From: Symbiodinium sp. CCMP2592
Taxonomy: Eukaryota > Sar > Dinophyceae > Suessiales > Symbiodiniaceae
DNA length: 64,000 nucleotides
Reading direction: 5' to 3'
NCBI GenBank assembly: GCA_905221615.1
Contig: CAJNDT010006023.1
Coordinates: 356,810 to 420,809 of the forward strand
Below the pieces are notes generated by a model that made no database searches, was not told the origin of the DNA, and was given only the letters and a program-made list of their open reading frames with translations. How positions within the stretch are numbered: position 1 is the stretch's first letter; every line of letters begins with the position of its first letter. Position numbers and translations under genes: made by a program. Below, piece by piece: positions 1 to 16,750 of this stretch.

Positions 1-2745
1 TCATGCACGCATACATGCATACATACGTGTGTACGTACGTGTGCATGTTTGTGCATGTTCATCCATATGTAACATGAATATATCAATCAAATGTCGGATC
101 ATATGTCGGTTTCTCAGAGATTCAAAGGCGGGGCTAGCAGATATGTTTTCGTGTACATCGCTGTTCATGTTTTCCATTGTCTTGACTTGTGGTCATTTGT
201 CCATGTGACATTGTGCTTACGTGCGCACTCTTCGTCCGCCATCTTTCGCGAGCGCCAACATGTCCTAGCAACGGCCGAGTAGGGGTGGGCACACCCGCCG
301 CTGTGCATGCAGAGTTGTCAGCCGCGAAACCGCAACAGTGAGATAACTGCGGAAATTGCTTTTGGCCACACCTGGATACCTATGTTGTCTGCCTACCGGC
401 CTGCTAGTCTTGCTGCCCAGGTTAAATGCCTCTCCAGGTCTTAACCGCAACAGCAAACGTCTGTGCTGAAACGCATTGACTGCATCAGTCAAAAAACCGT
501 GTTTGCCGTCTTGGACGGCTAAAGCTGAAATGTCCAAACTTCTTGACTTCTTGCTGCCTTCCCGACTGTGCAACTAAATGTAGTTGATGGCTTGGACCAA
601 ATCCTACCAGAAGCAAGGGATTCGCTCCTTCGTCAGACTTATCTTCTGCTGACTAGCTTACTTTGATCGACTTGACTGGTGTAACAACTTGCACGGTTGC
701 ACAAACTAGCCCCTGCTTATCTCTCTAATGAATCAACAAAGTATTCGAGGTGTTTCACTCCTGATCTGGCGCCAAGGTGAAGCTGGCAATGAGAAGAGAG
801 CCAGGGAAATGGTGGGGCGACTCGTATGTATTATTGCAGTGCGCATCTTTTAAGCGCGGCGGCTTGGCATAATCATGTACAAATGGAAAACTTCCTAGTT
901 GTATTGGCCTTGTCGGGCCGGCAAATGCCGACCAGCTTTCTGCCCTTTGTATTTGCGGATGCTGACAGCGGCAAGTTGGCGTGCACAGGCCTGAAAATGC
1001 CAGTACAGCGCAAAAACCTTTTGACGGGCGCGCCAAAACCGCAACACGCAACTGCGTGTGCAGCTGCAAAGAACGCGATGGCCCACCGTGCAGAAATGCG
1101 ACTTGTCAGAAAATGCAGTAGCTCGGCAGATGCGTGCGTCATCCAGCATTTTGTTTGAGTGCGTAATCCGGCAATATTTTTGATTCACCCCACACGAAAG
1201 TCGCCATGCTGCCAGTTGCCTTGAAACTGCTGACCAGAAGCTAGTGTCGATCGTGCAGGTAGACAACATCAGTGACAACATCTATGCACTGCGCACACGC
1301 ATTCTAAACTTGCTGGACAAATGCTGAAGTTGATGACATGATCCAACACACTATGTATGCAAGGCTGCACTGTTTTCACATGGTTGCAAAACTACCGCGT
1401 GATTTGACCCTATTCCCCCCACTTTTGTATGGTAGAAGCAGGATACAGACCAACAAAGCTGCAGCCGCGCAAGCCTTTCGAATCTGCCGAGGTCGAAAAA
1501 ATCTGGTTGTAGAAGTCCGAGCATGTCATTCAGCTCTGCGACTTACTAGGTGCCTCTAAGATTTTCAAGCGAAGGTGTTTGGAATGTGAAGTGGTTTGTT
1601 CATAAAGCAACCTGCATAATGTCTTCGTGGTGAGATTGTGAGAAAGACGAAGAAAGCAAACGCACGCCTTTAGTTTGGATTCGCAGTGACAGCACGAAGC
1701 CGTCAGTGGTTGAAGCGGAGATTGTCGCAAGGGTCATAAGGGGGCCTGGACACATGCATGCTGCATACTTTTTGACTTTGGAAGCGCTGCTCGGCTGTCC
1801 AAAGCCTAGCGAGGTCAATGAGACAGGCGAATATACGCCCGGCCAATCGTGTCCTTGACACTCTCAAACGAGCTCCCTGGACCGTAGCACCAGAAAATGC
1901 AGCGATGGATGAAGACAACAAGATGCGAGGGGAGAGCTTGACGATCTGAAGTTGTGTATGGTGGGCGCGATCCGGGCACTGAAGCTTGTCTGAGCGGAGG
2001 TTGAACCGGGCCAGCTGTTCAATGGCAGACTGGCTGAGGAGGCGGAAAAAGGTATAGGCTTCCTGAGGTTTCGGTGCCCGTAGACCGATGTCTACGACGA
2101 AGGCTATGATTGGTGCTTCTTGCTGTTGAAGGCAAACAGCAAGAAGCGGGATGCATACGAGCTATGCTTGTGGTTGAGCAGCATGCTATAGGGATTGCTG
2201 CTTCTTGGTTCTCCGCGGGGGGGAGAAGAGCGCATGCGATGCGGAGCTCCCGAAGCCCGTCTCTGGGTCTCCATTGCCTCGTGCGACAGCGACAGCAGCT
2301 CCATGTCCTCCTGTACCGTGCCTTTCTTCTCGGCGTCCCAGGACAGACAGCTGCAGCACTGCAAAGACCGGCTTGAGCCTCCTCCTGCTTCTTCTCTCGT
2401 CGGTTTGGGTCTTTACTGAACCTCGTTCATCAGGAACATGCCTAGTGGACCCAGTGTCACTTTCAGTGACCGGCTGGTGTTCCACAGAGACAACTTGGCA
2501 TAAAGCTGAAGTTCTTGGCTGCTGGACGGTTGCTGTGATTTGTTTCCGGATCCATGAGGACAGCGTCCTTCGAGGTTCCCTTTGCCCTTTGCTCCTGGTT
2601 GGAGTTGTGGCGAGGGTGTTTGTTGGGTCTGTCGTCTGCTGCCTCGCTGCGTTGATGCTTGTGGGATTGCGACGGCTCCTCTTCCAGATCCTTCTCGTGT
2701 TGGTCCGAAAGGTTCCTGCCTCGCATGACTTGCGGGACTCCCTCT
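1..2745. other. No supported gene; simple repeat at the edge and one dispersed repeat
   Basis: Bases 1-60 are a degenerate CATA/ACGT-rich simple repeat. Open frames up to 2.1 kb are short and none resembles a known domain. From about 2.1 to 2.75 kb both strands stay open for roughly 185 codons, which looks compositional; one minus-strand frame (2463-2726) is rich in charged residues and Gln/Asn/His. The poly(A)-binding protein gene's missing 3' end could lie here, but I cannot place it. Confidence 0.4.
1768..1835 (+). repeat. Dispersed repeat, copy 1 (copy 2 at 19848-19915)
   Basis: This stretch reads TTTTTGACTTTGGAAGCGCT, then a CCAAAGCCTAGC motif and GAGACAGGCG. The same order of words recurs at 19848-19915 (TTTTGACTTTGAAGGCGCT, CCAAGCCTAGC, AAGACAGGCG). 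The copies are in the same orientation and clearly diverged. No coding sense was seen. Confidence 0.55.
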
Positions 2746-2746
2746 G

Positions 2747-2790
2747 CAAACCCTAAACCCTAAACCCGTAAACTCTGTAAAACCTAAACC
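2747..2790 (+). repeat. Interstitial telomere-like repeat (CCCTAAA)
   Basis: Two to three exact CCCTAAA units followed by decayed ones. CCCTAAA/TTTAGGG is the Arabidopsis-type telomere repeat, also reported in dinoflagellates. Too short and internal to be a chromosome end. Confidence 0.6.
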
Positions 2791-2989
2791 TTCTCGCCCT
2801 GTTGATTAAGTGGGACATCCCGTCAGCTGCCGCCGCTTATGACACCGGGGTAAGTTAAGGACCCTTGCGAAATTACAGATCATTGTCATCCTGGTCATCA
2901 GCATCGTCATCATAATCACAGTTAGCTCATAGACAATGCAACTCACTTCCCACGCCAAACTCACGAAGCTTCCAGCATGTATCTGGGGA

Positions 2990-3347
2990 CACGGGAGTGC
3001 AAAGAACTGTAAGGTGATGTAAGGCAAACGAGCAAAATGTAATGAATGGAATGGACTGGAATGCAAAATAAGGCAACGCAAGGCAAGTCAACGCAAGGCA
3101 ACGCAAGGCAAGGCGCGGCAACGTCACATAATGATACGTAATGCATGTATGTATGCATGCACATGCAGTGCAGGTAAGTCGGTAGGCATGTTGGCTGGTA
3201 GGTTGGTAGGTCGGAAGTTCGCTAGGTTGCTTGGTTGTTCGGTTGGCTGGTTGGTCGGGCAGTCAGGTAGTGCATGTGTATGTATGTATATATATATATA
3301 TATATATAACATACATACATACATACATACATACATACATACATACA

Positions 3348-3378
<31 letters not shown>
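2990..3378 (+). repeat. Simple-repeat block: GGCAACGCAA, GGTTG and TA/CATA tracts
   Basis: Three consecutive low-complexity tracts: GGCAACGCAAGGCAA-type repeats (about 3065-3122), GGTNGGTTGG-type repeats (3178-3265), then (TA)n followed by about 19 CATA units (3279-3378). Tyr/Met/Val- and Thr/His/Ile-rich open frames on both strands here are repeat translations, not genes. The block lies just 3' of the last recognised poly(A)-binding protein exon. Confidence 0.9.
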
Positions 3379-3434
3379 CTTTCACGTGCACGAACCATTG
3401 CCAAACTGCAAAAAGCTGATCATCTTGCGGTTGC

Positions 3435-8652
<5,218 letters not shown>

Positions 8653-8904
8653 GTCTGAAGGTGGGCTCCGTCCTTCAAGGAATCACACGATGCCGCACGA
8701 GAAGCCGCAGGAAGCACGCCGGCCAGGTCCTCAATCTGAACGAGATTGCGAAGTTTGCAGGCCTCAACTTGGAGCACAAGAAGATGCGGTCCCTTCTTGC
8801 AGCAAGCGCAATCGGTTAGAATGCGGACGAGCGGCGCAAGCCTGAGAGCTCTTTAGGCTTTTTTGGATTATGCTATTTTTATGATTTAAGATTTTCAGCC
8901 AGGC

Positions 8905-8925
8905 CTTGAGCCGAATAGCCACAGA
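8905..8925 (-). promoter_or_regulatory. Degenerate dinoflagellate spliced-leader-like sequence
   Basis: On the minus strand this stretch ends in CGGCTCAAG and lines up with the 22-nt dinoflagellate spliced leader (known to end TTTTGGCTCAAG) with 17 matches, four transitions and one missing T. It lies about 255 bases upstream of the poly(A)-binding protein start codon, in the same orientation. A relic leader of this kind is known where a trans-spliced mRNA was copied back into the genome. The match is short and could be chance. Confidence 0.35.
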
Positions 8926-9298
8926 TGAACTTCCGAGCTTTCAGAGTGGAAAGGAGTGGAACACGGGGGTTCTCGGCACATGACGGAGACTTCTGAGGGC
9001 CTCGCCCAAGCAGACCCTTGCGATTCTTTTGCCCATTCCTCTTCAAGATGGATGGCTGGATGGGTGAGCTCGCCATGGTGACTTATGTCCCAGACTGCCG
9101 ATGCTGCCTGTGCGGTGCCTCTGTCTGCTACGACTCGACTTATGTGTGCGCTTATTTAATCCAGTGGGTCCATTTCATGCGTTTTGCCCCGTGCTTATTC
9201 GAGCCAGTGCCAAAGAAAAGGCTGCTTAATTAATGCGTTCTTTTGGTGTGGGAGTTGTTGGTTTTTTTCTCCTGTCTGCTGATGGTCAACCTGAAGGC

Positions 9299-9740
9299 AC
9301 CCACGACCTAAACCCACTGTCCAAACCCTAAAAACCCCGGCCCTGAAGCCCGAAACCCACCCTACTTAAGCCAAACCTTAGATCACCCTTCAGCCCGACC
9401 ACTCCTGAATTAAAACCCCCAGTCCAAACCCTAAAAACCCCGGCCCTAAAGCCCGAAACTCTCCCTGAACCCGAAACCCACCCTACTTAAGCCCAAACCT
9501 TAAATCACCCTTGAGCCTAATCTCAATCCCCCTTAACCCCAAACACTCGACCCCTCCTGAACTAAAACCCCCCGTCCAAACCCTCAAACCCTGGCCCTGA
9601 AGCCCGAAACTCTCCGTAAGCCCCCCACAAGCTGCAGAACCCTCCTAAACCCAAGTACTTAAGAACCGAAACCTTACTAAGCCCTCCCAAGCCCTTTTGC
9701 TTAAGCCCCAAACCCTGGGACCCCCCAATCAAAGCCACCC
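9299..9740 (+). repeat. Degenerate telomere-like CCCTAAA-rich tract
   Basis: About 440 bases dominated by variants of AAACCCTAAAACCCC, CCCGAAACYC and CCTACTTAAGCC. A longer unit (AAACCCTAAAAACCCCGGCCCT) occurs near 9325 and again near 9430. It resembles an old, diverged interstitial telomeric or subtelomeric array. Confidence 0.65.
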
Positions 9741-11267
9741 AGGCCCTGAGCCCCCAGGAACTTCTACCCCAAGAGCGTCCGAACCCCGATCCGTGGGTCA
9801 CGAACACCAGACTCTTCAAGCCAAAAACTTTTGGTCGGAGGGGCTACTATTAAGACCGCGGCATTACGACGACTGCAGCGACCACTCCGTTTAGCAAGAC
9901 GACCACGACCGCCACACTATCCCCATGCATCGTCTGGTCCATGCTTCTCCAGGCGAGAAGGAGGACAAGCACGTACCCGTTGAAGGACGTTGTATTTAGT
10001 ACATCCTGCTCCTCTTTGCCACCGAAGTGCAGCCCTCGTGCCATCATCGGACCTGCCCTTATGCACGAGCACAACCACAACCCAGTCCTGCTCATGGCAA
10101 ATCGCGACTCCCCGTGGCTGCTGCTTCGCCTGCAGTTTTTGTTGGAACTCTGCACAAACACTCAGCACTTGTGTGAAAATGCTCGATGATTCTTGCAGAA
10201 TCTGCAAGGTTACTCAGAGGCGATCTTAGGCTGCATTGCTCTAGCAAAGTGCTTCGCGACCAAAGCAAATTCAGACCTGTTGTCTCGATCTGCATCTCAA
10301 ATTGCAGCTGCTATCTCTTGTGTCATGTCCGCCTTGCCTTTCGTTTATGGTGGTACACTAACATGTGCTACTGCTGTACTCCGTGAAAGCTCGCGATGCG
10401 CTGCTCGGCCTTTCGCCAGCAGGCATGCCCGGCTCTTGCCGGTAGCTGCCTAAGTTTCGGCTCAGTCGAAGGCCCAAGGCTGTGCAAAGCACTTAGTCGG
10501 ATTTCGCCCTTCGAAGACTGAGCAAAGCACCCATGGCAACCGTCGCCCCGCGACTGCAAACACAACAAAGCTACGACAACCGGACGACGTGGTAAGCTGA
10601 AAGCAAGTCCCTAGCAGTCATTCCGGCTGGTACTTCGTAACGCGGCGCTGCCTTCAGCGCCTCGCGCCACTTTGAGCTCTGCTCTGCTTGGCGACCCAGG
10701 GCAGAGCTCGCGCGGGACTAAAGCAGCTCTCGTGCTAAGGCTATGGTCGAGTTGTTCGGTGAGCTTGGAGCAGGGAGCCCGGATGGACCCTGCTGCCTTT
10801 CTTGTGGGCCGGGGGCAAGACGTACAGTCTGTCAGATGTGCTGACGGTATTGTTGATCACCTACAGTGACAGATGCTTGCTGAAAGCAAGGCCGACTGTG
10901 GAACCGTGAAGCTGAATTCCAAAAACGGCTAGGTCCTTTCTAACACCGGTCCTCATGGTGCCGGCAAGTTCTGAGCCACTGAATAGTTCGTGGCGAGGCA
11001 AAGCATCAAGCACTTACTGCTTGACACGTCTTGGCACGAAACGCACAACACACATGTACTGCACTTTCGGCTTTTTTCCAGCAATGAGAGAGAGATCTGG
11101 TTGTTGTGCATAGCTTCAGGATGCAAAGCCCCAACAAGACAAGCTTCTTCAAACCCCATCCTCTGCACTCCTTCGCTATGCACTCCCCGCAATCTGTCCG
11201 CACCGGCCACGAAGTCGATTTCAGCTCTGGCTTGCGCGATCGCTTGGCAAAGCCAAAGCCACACCGC
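9741..11267. other. No recognised gene between telomere-like tract and kleisin
   Basis: Only short open frames (up to about 105 codons) on both strands, none with a motif I recognise. Several shadow the 3' end of the kleisin gene. Parts could be intron or untranslated sequence of the kleisin transcript. Confidence 0.4.
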
Positions 11268-12695
11268 TCACTTGCACTCAGCGACCACGATGGAACTGAA
11301 GGGCTGCATCTGCTGCACATACAGGTCGCCCGCACTTGCAAGAGCTAGCAAGGCCGTGAATGTCAAGGCTGCCGTGGTTCGGTCGGCTTCACCAGGTGGG
11401 ACCAATTTCTCAAACTCAGTGCTGTGGCCATCACGCCGCAAGCAATCCAATATGATTTGTCCGACCTCTGCTGTGCGATCATCCTGCACCTCCAGGTTGG
11501 CATCGGGCATGGGATCATCATGCATGGCCGCGTCCATATCTGCATGCTGTGCAGCACAGGAGCCGAGCGTGTCTCCCATATGGTCTGCATCCCATGTTTG
11601 CATGCCGGGCTGAGTGTGGCTATGAGCGTCAGGGAACGGGAGATCGCAAACTCCTCCAAGCAAAGATTCAACCTGCGGAGGCTCTCCCTGATCTCTTCCA
11701 ACTCCTGGTTGGTGGTAAATTGCTGCATCGGGATCTGCAACTTGCCGCAGCCAAAAACCGAAGTGATCAGCTTCCTGCAAGGAGTCTTCCATCATCTCAA
11801 CCTGGTCCACTGCCCCAAGCCGCGCTCGACAGAGCCTGTCATCGTCGAGCTGCCAATCGGCAACTTTTTGAGAGGGGATCATCGGATCAGAGTCAAAGCC
11901 ATACACCAATCCTGGGCGAAGAAGCGCAGCCGCAGCTCTCTCTGCACGCCTTCTTTTGAGCGATTGAACTGCCTCTCTGTTGCCCTCTCCTTGGCCACAG
12001 ACCTGTGGGTCATGCAATTCAATTGCATTCGGAGCACCCAAGAGCTGCATCAGGGGGTCGTTCGCGAGCTTTTCTTCGGGGTTCTGTCCCTCGCCTTCCA
12101 CTCGCTGCGGCTCGAGAGGGCCCAGCTCGAATCTCGGGAGCCAGTCCATCTCCGCTTTGTGCGGCGCAGCCATATCAGAGGCATTTGGATCCAGCAACTG
12201 CGGCATGGCTTCTGCAAGCTCAATCGACGGGAGAACATCCTGAGCAGCAGCACCACCAAGTTGCAATAGGGCCCCTTCTTCCAAGGGAGCCTGTGTCCAG
12301 TTGAAGGTTTCACAGGCTTCAACTTTCGCAAGATCCAAGTCCAATGTCAGAGCAGCCTCCATGCGCTGCCTTTTGGCGGCTGGCAGTCTGATCTTGTCCT
12401 CCGTGAATGGCTGTCGCGCAAACATGAGTACCAATCGCTCCGAGTCAAAGTACAGGGCACGAGCTCGCTCATTGTTCAGAACGCAGAAGCCCTTGATCAT
12501 TGTTCCATAAACACGCAATGTGAGGGGCTTCTCTGTGTTAGGACCGTGCTCCTGAATCAATCGATGCACTCGCTCTTGAATGTCGATGTCCACCTGCTTC
12601 TTACGCAAGCGTGCAGTGGAGGTCGCTGCCATCCAACACTCCCGCCAGCGCTCGTCATAGAGGTCGAAGGCAATCTCGGGCATCTCTATGGACAC
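11268..12695 (-). CDS. Kleisin, Rad21/Rec8-like cohesin subunit
   Basis: The alpha-kleisin closes the SMC1-SMC3 cohesin ring that holds sister chromatids together. The frame of about 475 codons begins with a diverged Rad21/Rec8 N-terminal domain: a WMAA motif at about residues 21-24, then RLRKKQVDIDIQERVHRLI and LRVYGTMIKGFCVLN, in the place of the usual 'LRLSGHLLLGVVRIY'-type strand. The middle is acidic and Gln/Pro-rich, as in the family. The last 65 residues (LRRDGHSTEFEKLVPPGEA, then AALTFTALLALASAGDLYV) fit the C-terminal winged helix that binds the SMC1 head. The frame stays open upstream to about 12790, and a CAG acceptor-like site lies next to 12697, so a short 5' exon carrying the true start is likely. 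Length is near the family's low end. No intron is visible inside, in contrast to the neighbouring gene. Confidence 0.75.
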   Translation of the reverse strand: MSIEMPEIAFDLYDERWRECWMAATSTARLRKKQVDIDIQERVHRLIQEHGPNTEKPLTLRVYGTMIKGFCVLNNERARALYFDSERLVLMFARQPFTEDKIRLPAAKRQRMEAALTLDLDLAKVEACETFNWTQAPLEEGALLQLGGAAAQDVLPSIELAEAMPQLLDPNASDMAAPHKAEMDWLPRFELGPLEPQRVEGEGQNPEEKLANDPLMQLLGAPNAIELHDPQVCGQGEGNREAVQSLKRRRAERAAAALLRPGLVYGFDSDPMIPSQKVADWQLDDDRLCRARLGAVDQVEMMEDSLQEADHFGFWLRQVADPDAAIYHQPGVGRDQGEPPQVESLLGGVCDLPFPDAHSHTQPGMQTWDADHMGDTLGSCAAQHADMDAAMHDDPMPDANLEVQDDRTAEVGQIILDCLRRDGHSTEFEKLVPPGEADRTTAALTFTALLALASAGDLYVQQMQPFSSIVVAECK

Positions 12696-12999
12696 TCTGC
12701 GGAAGCTGGGAAGCTTGCAGCTTGCAACTACTGCGCAGCTACTGAGGTGCGGGAGAGACTTGAATCGAAATGCAGCCAGACCAGCAAATCAACTGCTGTC
12801 AGGACGATTACTCCATCGTGTGAACTCGGGAGCGTGATCGGGACAGGCATCGACGAGCGGGAGGCGTGTTTGTCCCCCCAGCATTTCGAAGGACAGCAGG
12901 CTGTCAAGCCAATATGTACAAAGGGCTGATGCGGGTTTTCCGGATCACACCCCGTCGAGTCGCTGCAGAAATCCATCCGATGTTTATCTGAAGACGGAG

Positions 13000-15900
13000 T
13001 CCGGCTGAAGAATCACCTGACATGCGCTCGCGAATGGTCTCTCCGTAATAGCTTCGGACATCGGGCGTGGGCCAGAAGGAGGTCGCCGGCGTGCCACGCC
13101 ACAGACTCGTCCTGAAACGAATTGCAATGACCTGTAGATGTGCATCCTAAGCACTGGAAGCAGCATCAACAAAAACTCGTCCTTGCCGCACGATGGGGTC
13201 AGCAAGAATCTCAGCCCCTGCAGACAACATTGCTTGGCTCAGTCTCGGGAGGAAACCGAATGTAGGCATGTTTTGGCAACCACTTGCCTGTGACCGCTGG
13301 TGCCAACCCACAAGCCTCGGAACGAGACCCGAAGGCTCAGCAACCGCATCTTCTACATGCAGCACTGAGACCCCCGCAGTCCACCTGACAACTTGACAAT
13401 TTCCTGAGTCGGAGATACTGTTTCTCAAGCTCGCCTTGCACTGTCCGTCCTACAATGCTGCGGATCACGCTTTTACCTTGACAGCAGTAACCACGCACAT
13501 GACAACAACCGGTACTTAAACCCACAGAGAGTCTCTAAAACCCGCAAACCCGTTCCTAGCGTGGTCTCATACAAGCTAAGGCTTCGTTGAGCTCCCGCCA
13601 GCTGGCACGAGCCAGCGCGCCGTAGCTCCGGCCTGGAAGTGCCAACCAAACACCGAAGACGGAAGAGCACAAGAGGAAGAGGACCCCACGTGAACACACA
13701 TTGTGACAACATCCACGAAACCTTCTCCTGACACTGCTGTGCCTCCTGCAAGTCCTCCCTTCTCCAAGACTGGCTCCACTGGAACGGCCTTGCACAGCGT
13801 GATGCAAGTGAAAGATCTCGGAAGCTTTCTCGCATGCCTGCAGTGATGGGCAGCTTGGCGACATCAGCACCATCAGCGTGTTGAACCTCCAAAAGTTTTT
13901 GCATTCCTAGCAGCTGGAGGCTCGAACCTGTACTGCTCAGCTCGCGACACGGCTGGCTCTGACATGGCCATAGTGAAGATTCCCGTTTCAAGCGCCTGCA
14001 CCAATCTTGAGATCATGGTAGGCTGTGACGCTGTGAAAACCGGGAAGGTTGAGCCTTGCTCCTGAAGAAGAAAGCAGTGTCTTGAAGCGATGCATTCCGC
14101 GCGACTACTTGCTCGGTGCGCGGATCAACCACCTCCCATGCCACGTTGCACCGAACAGGATTGTTGGGACGAGATTTGCCTCACAAATGATCTTGGTCTT
14201 CTTTCCGGTAGATGACCTCACCGTCTTGGAAAAGATTACTCGATGTGAACCGCACTCCAAAACCTGAGCCCCTCCAAGACCTAATGGACGCTTGTGGGTG
14301 CAGTTGTTGAAGCATGGTTGGAGGCAGGCCGTGACAAGGGCTCATGCTGGGGATTGACAGACATGTGGTCACGACATTTCAAGTAGCCTTGCATGTGCAT
14401 GTTAAGCTCTGCACATGCTGTCAAGCACGATGTCAGGTCGGATGTGACCATCTCTGACATTTTGTTCGATGCATCTTCCTGTGCCATGCATGGGCATTGC
14501 CTTCATCATCAAGCCTGTTGCCGGAGCTCCTGTATGCAAAAACATGCTATTGCTCACGAAAGTGCACACGGTTCTGACACATTCTCGATTCACCCGCCTT
14601 GCTGCGAAAATTGAGCTGTCCCTGCAGCCCCTTTAATCAGATCTAGGCCCTCTTGGCATCCGGCAGGACTTCCGTCTTCGCAGTCACCGCTCGGCAAAGC
14701 TCGCAGGCCTTTCACCACGAGTCCATCGATGGATGCTCTTGCAACATGAAATGACAGAAACTGCCTCTGATGTCGTTCTCACCAATTTGGCATCGCCATC
14801 CTCAAGGATGTCAGCAATAACCTCAGGTACTGAGAGTTTCTCGCATTGCAAATATGCTCGCAGGCGTCGCAGGCCCCAGGCGAGCAGGGATGCTAAGCAG
14901 ACCGAGTCCTCACGAGAATCAAAGTATGTCCAAGCATATCTAAGTCCAAGCGCAACAAGATCTTGCTACGTGCAAGCATCTGCGTGCAATCTGAAGAGCA
15001 CTGGTCAATGTGTCGTCACCTCAGCTCGGACCCGGCATGTCACAGATCTTCGCACCTCGCTACGTTTCATGATCTCAGTCTGGCCACCGACATCATCATC
15101 TACCGGAACCTGGCCGGTGCGCGATGTCTTCGATGCATGTTGTCGCTGCTGCGGTGTATGTTGGCGTCCACAGATGGAACCTAGACCTTGCCATACGCAA
15201 TCTTGCCAGCAACACTACACAGACAGACCTACATTGTCTTGGATGCGAAACAACTGTGATATCACTGGTCACAACTCCCAACAACGATCTCCGCGCATCA
15301 AACCGAAACGCAAAGCCTCTCTCGGGAGCTTCAAAGTCTTGCTCACTGCCTCCTCAGGATCGTCAGAAGTGAAACCCTGCATCTCCGCAAGGATCAAGAT
15401 TGCGGACGCCTTGCATGTTCCGTGCCAACGGGTGCACGACTTCGACCGTCACAAGCAATCATGGCTGTCATGTTCCAACATGATCCGCAGGAATGCCTCC
15501 CTCAGTGGCAAATCTCGGAGACATTTGCCCGATGTCCTTGGTCCGTAGCGATGCTCAATGTCCTTGGCTGCAAAGATTTTTTGCAAAAGAAGCACGAAAA
15601 ACGGTCGGCCAACGTCGTCCCAGCATCCAGGTTTGCAATCTTACGATGCCCTCCTTCGCAGCTCGGAAAATCTCGAGTGGACAGAAACGACCTTCAGTTA
15701 GGCAATGTGATGTTTAGCAAAATCAGCCTGGCAAGCCACCAGTTGATGCTATGCTTCGTTCTGAACATGTCTGAACATGAGTATGGTAACTACAGCGCCG
15801 TGGTGTCCGAAAATCGAACGAAAGCAGCGTTCCCGTCCTGTGAGTGCTTTCGATCTCTTGGACTCATTGCGCTCTGAAAGAACGAAGACCTTCGTGCCTG

Positions 15901-16750
15901 GCAATGCTTCAAAACGAGCCGTAATGTCGAATGGGAGCAAGCAAGCTCGAATCGTCGAAGCCTTTGGGAACTTGGGTGTCCAAGAGCACCAAGATGTCGG
16001 CGAGATCTTACGAAACACGAGGGTGCATCGTCGACTGCAATACTTCTAACGATCTGCATTCGGCCACCTGCTGGCCAGCCCACCACAACGATCGGGTTGA
16101 CTACTTCGGCCCGAATCTCCTGCCACAGGGCCCGGAACCAGGGAAGAGTTCAAGCAAAGTGTTCGACGCATTCATGATGCGGACTGTTCCAGAAGCTTCC
16201 CTGCTTTCTTCTGCGCAATTGCCTTTGGCAGTCGTGTTCGTGTCTCACAAGGGGTGGACACACATCTACCATACAGCCAAGGTTTACCTCAGAGTCCTGC
16301 CTGAGTTCAACGTTGCCGGTGCTCGCAACAGCCAGACCAGAGCCCGCCGAGCCAGTTTTTATTCCGGACTTGTCTGCAGTCACAATTGCGCCACAACTAC
16401 GCGACCTTACAGCGTCGAGTGGGTGGGTTTTTGTTGCAACGGTACAGCAAACGTTGTGCTGGGGTCCACCTACACTTCTGCTTCCAATTCCTTTCTCCTC
16501 CCTCAGCTGTGGAGGACTCCTGATTGAGCGGCGTCCACTTCGAGGAGGCTTCCAACAAAGTCCCGCAACAGACAGTGCGCTGTCGCACGAATGTCATCCA
16601 AGCCGTTTCGCACGTTGAGTCAAGTGGCTTACGGATTGAAGGGCAACGCGTTGCTACACAAATTGGCAACCGTGCCGTGGCGTTGAGCCTCTCAGATCCG
16701 TCCCTGACTAAGCGCCGAAGGCTTGCTGACTGTGTGCTGAAGAGAGAGGG
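13000..16750 (-). other. Probable multi-exon gene of unknown family
   Basis: Several minus-strand stretches read like exons: about 16610-16525 (NGLDDIRATAHCLLRDFVG, LLEVDAAQSG), about 15400-15270 (EMQGFTSDDPEEAVSKTLK, FRFDARRSLLGVVTSD), about 14960-14770 (LGLRYAWTYFDSREDSV, WGLRRLRAYLQCEKL, VPEVIADILEDGDAKL), and 14260-14050 (VVDPRTEQVVARNASLQDT). They lie on one strand, are helix-rich and look natural, but frames change between them as expected for short exons. I do not recognise the protein, and more than one gene may be involved. Sequence between the stretches shows nothing. Confidence 0.4.

Noticed and set aside
2186-2756. Overlapping 187- and 183-codon frames on opposite strands
   Set aside because: Both are low in recognisable structure and mirror one another's composition; neither links to the poly(A)-binding protein exons by frame or motif.
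11424-12269. 281-codon plus-strand frame
   Set aside because: Lies opposite the kleisin gene and has no domain; antisense shadow.
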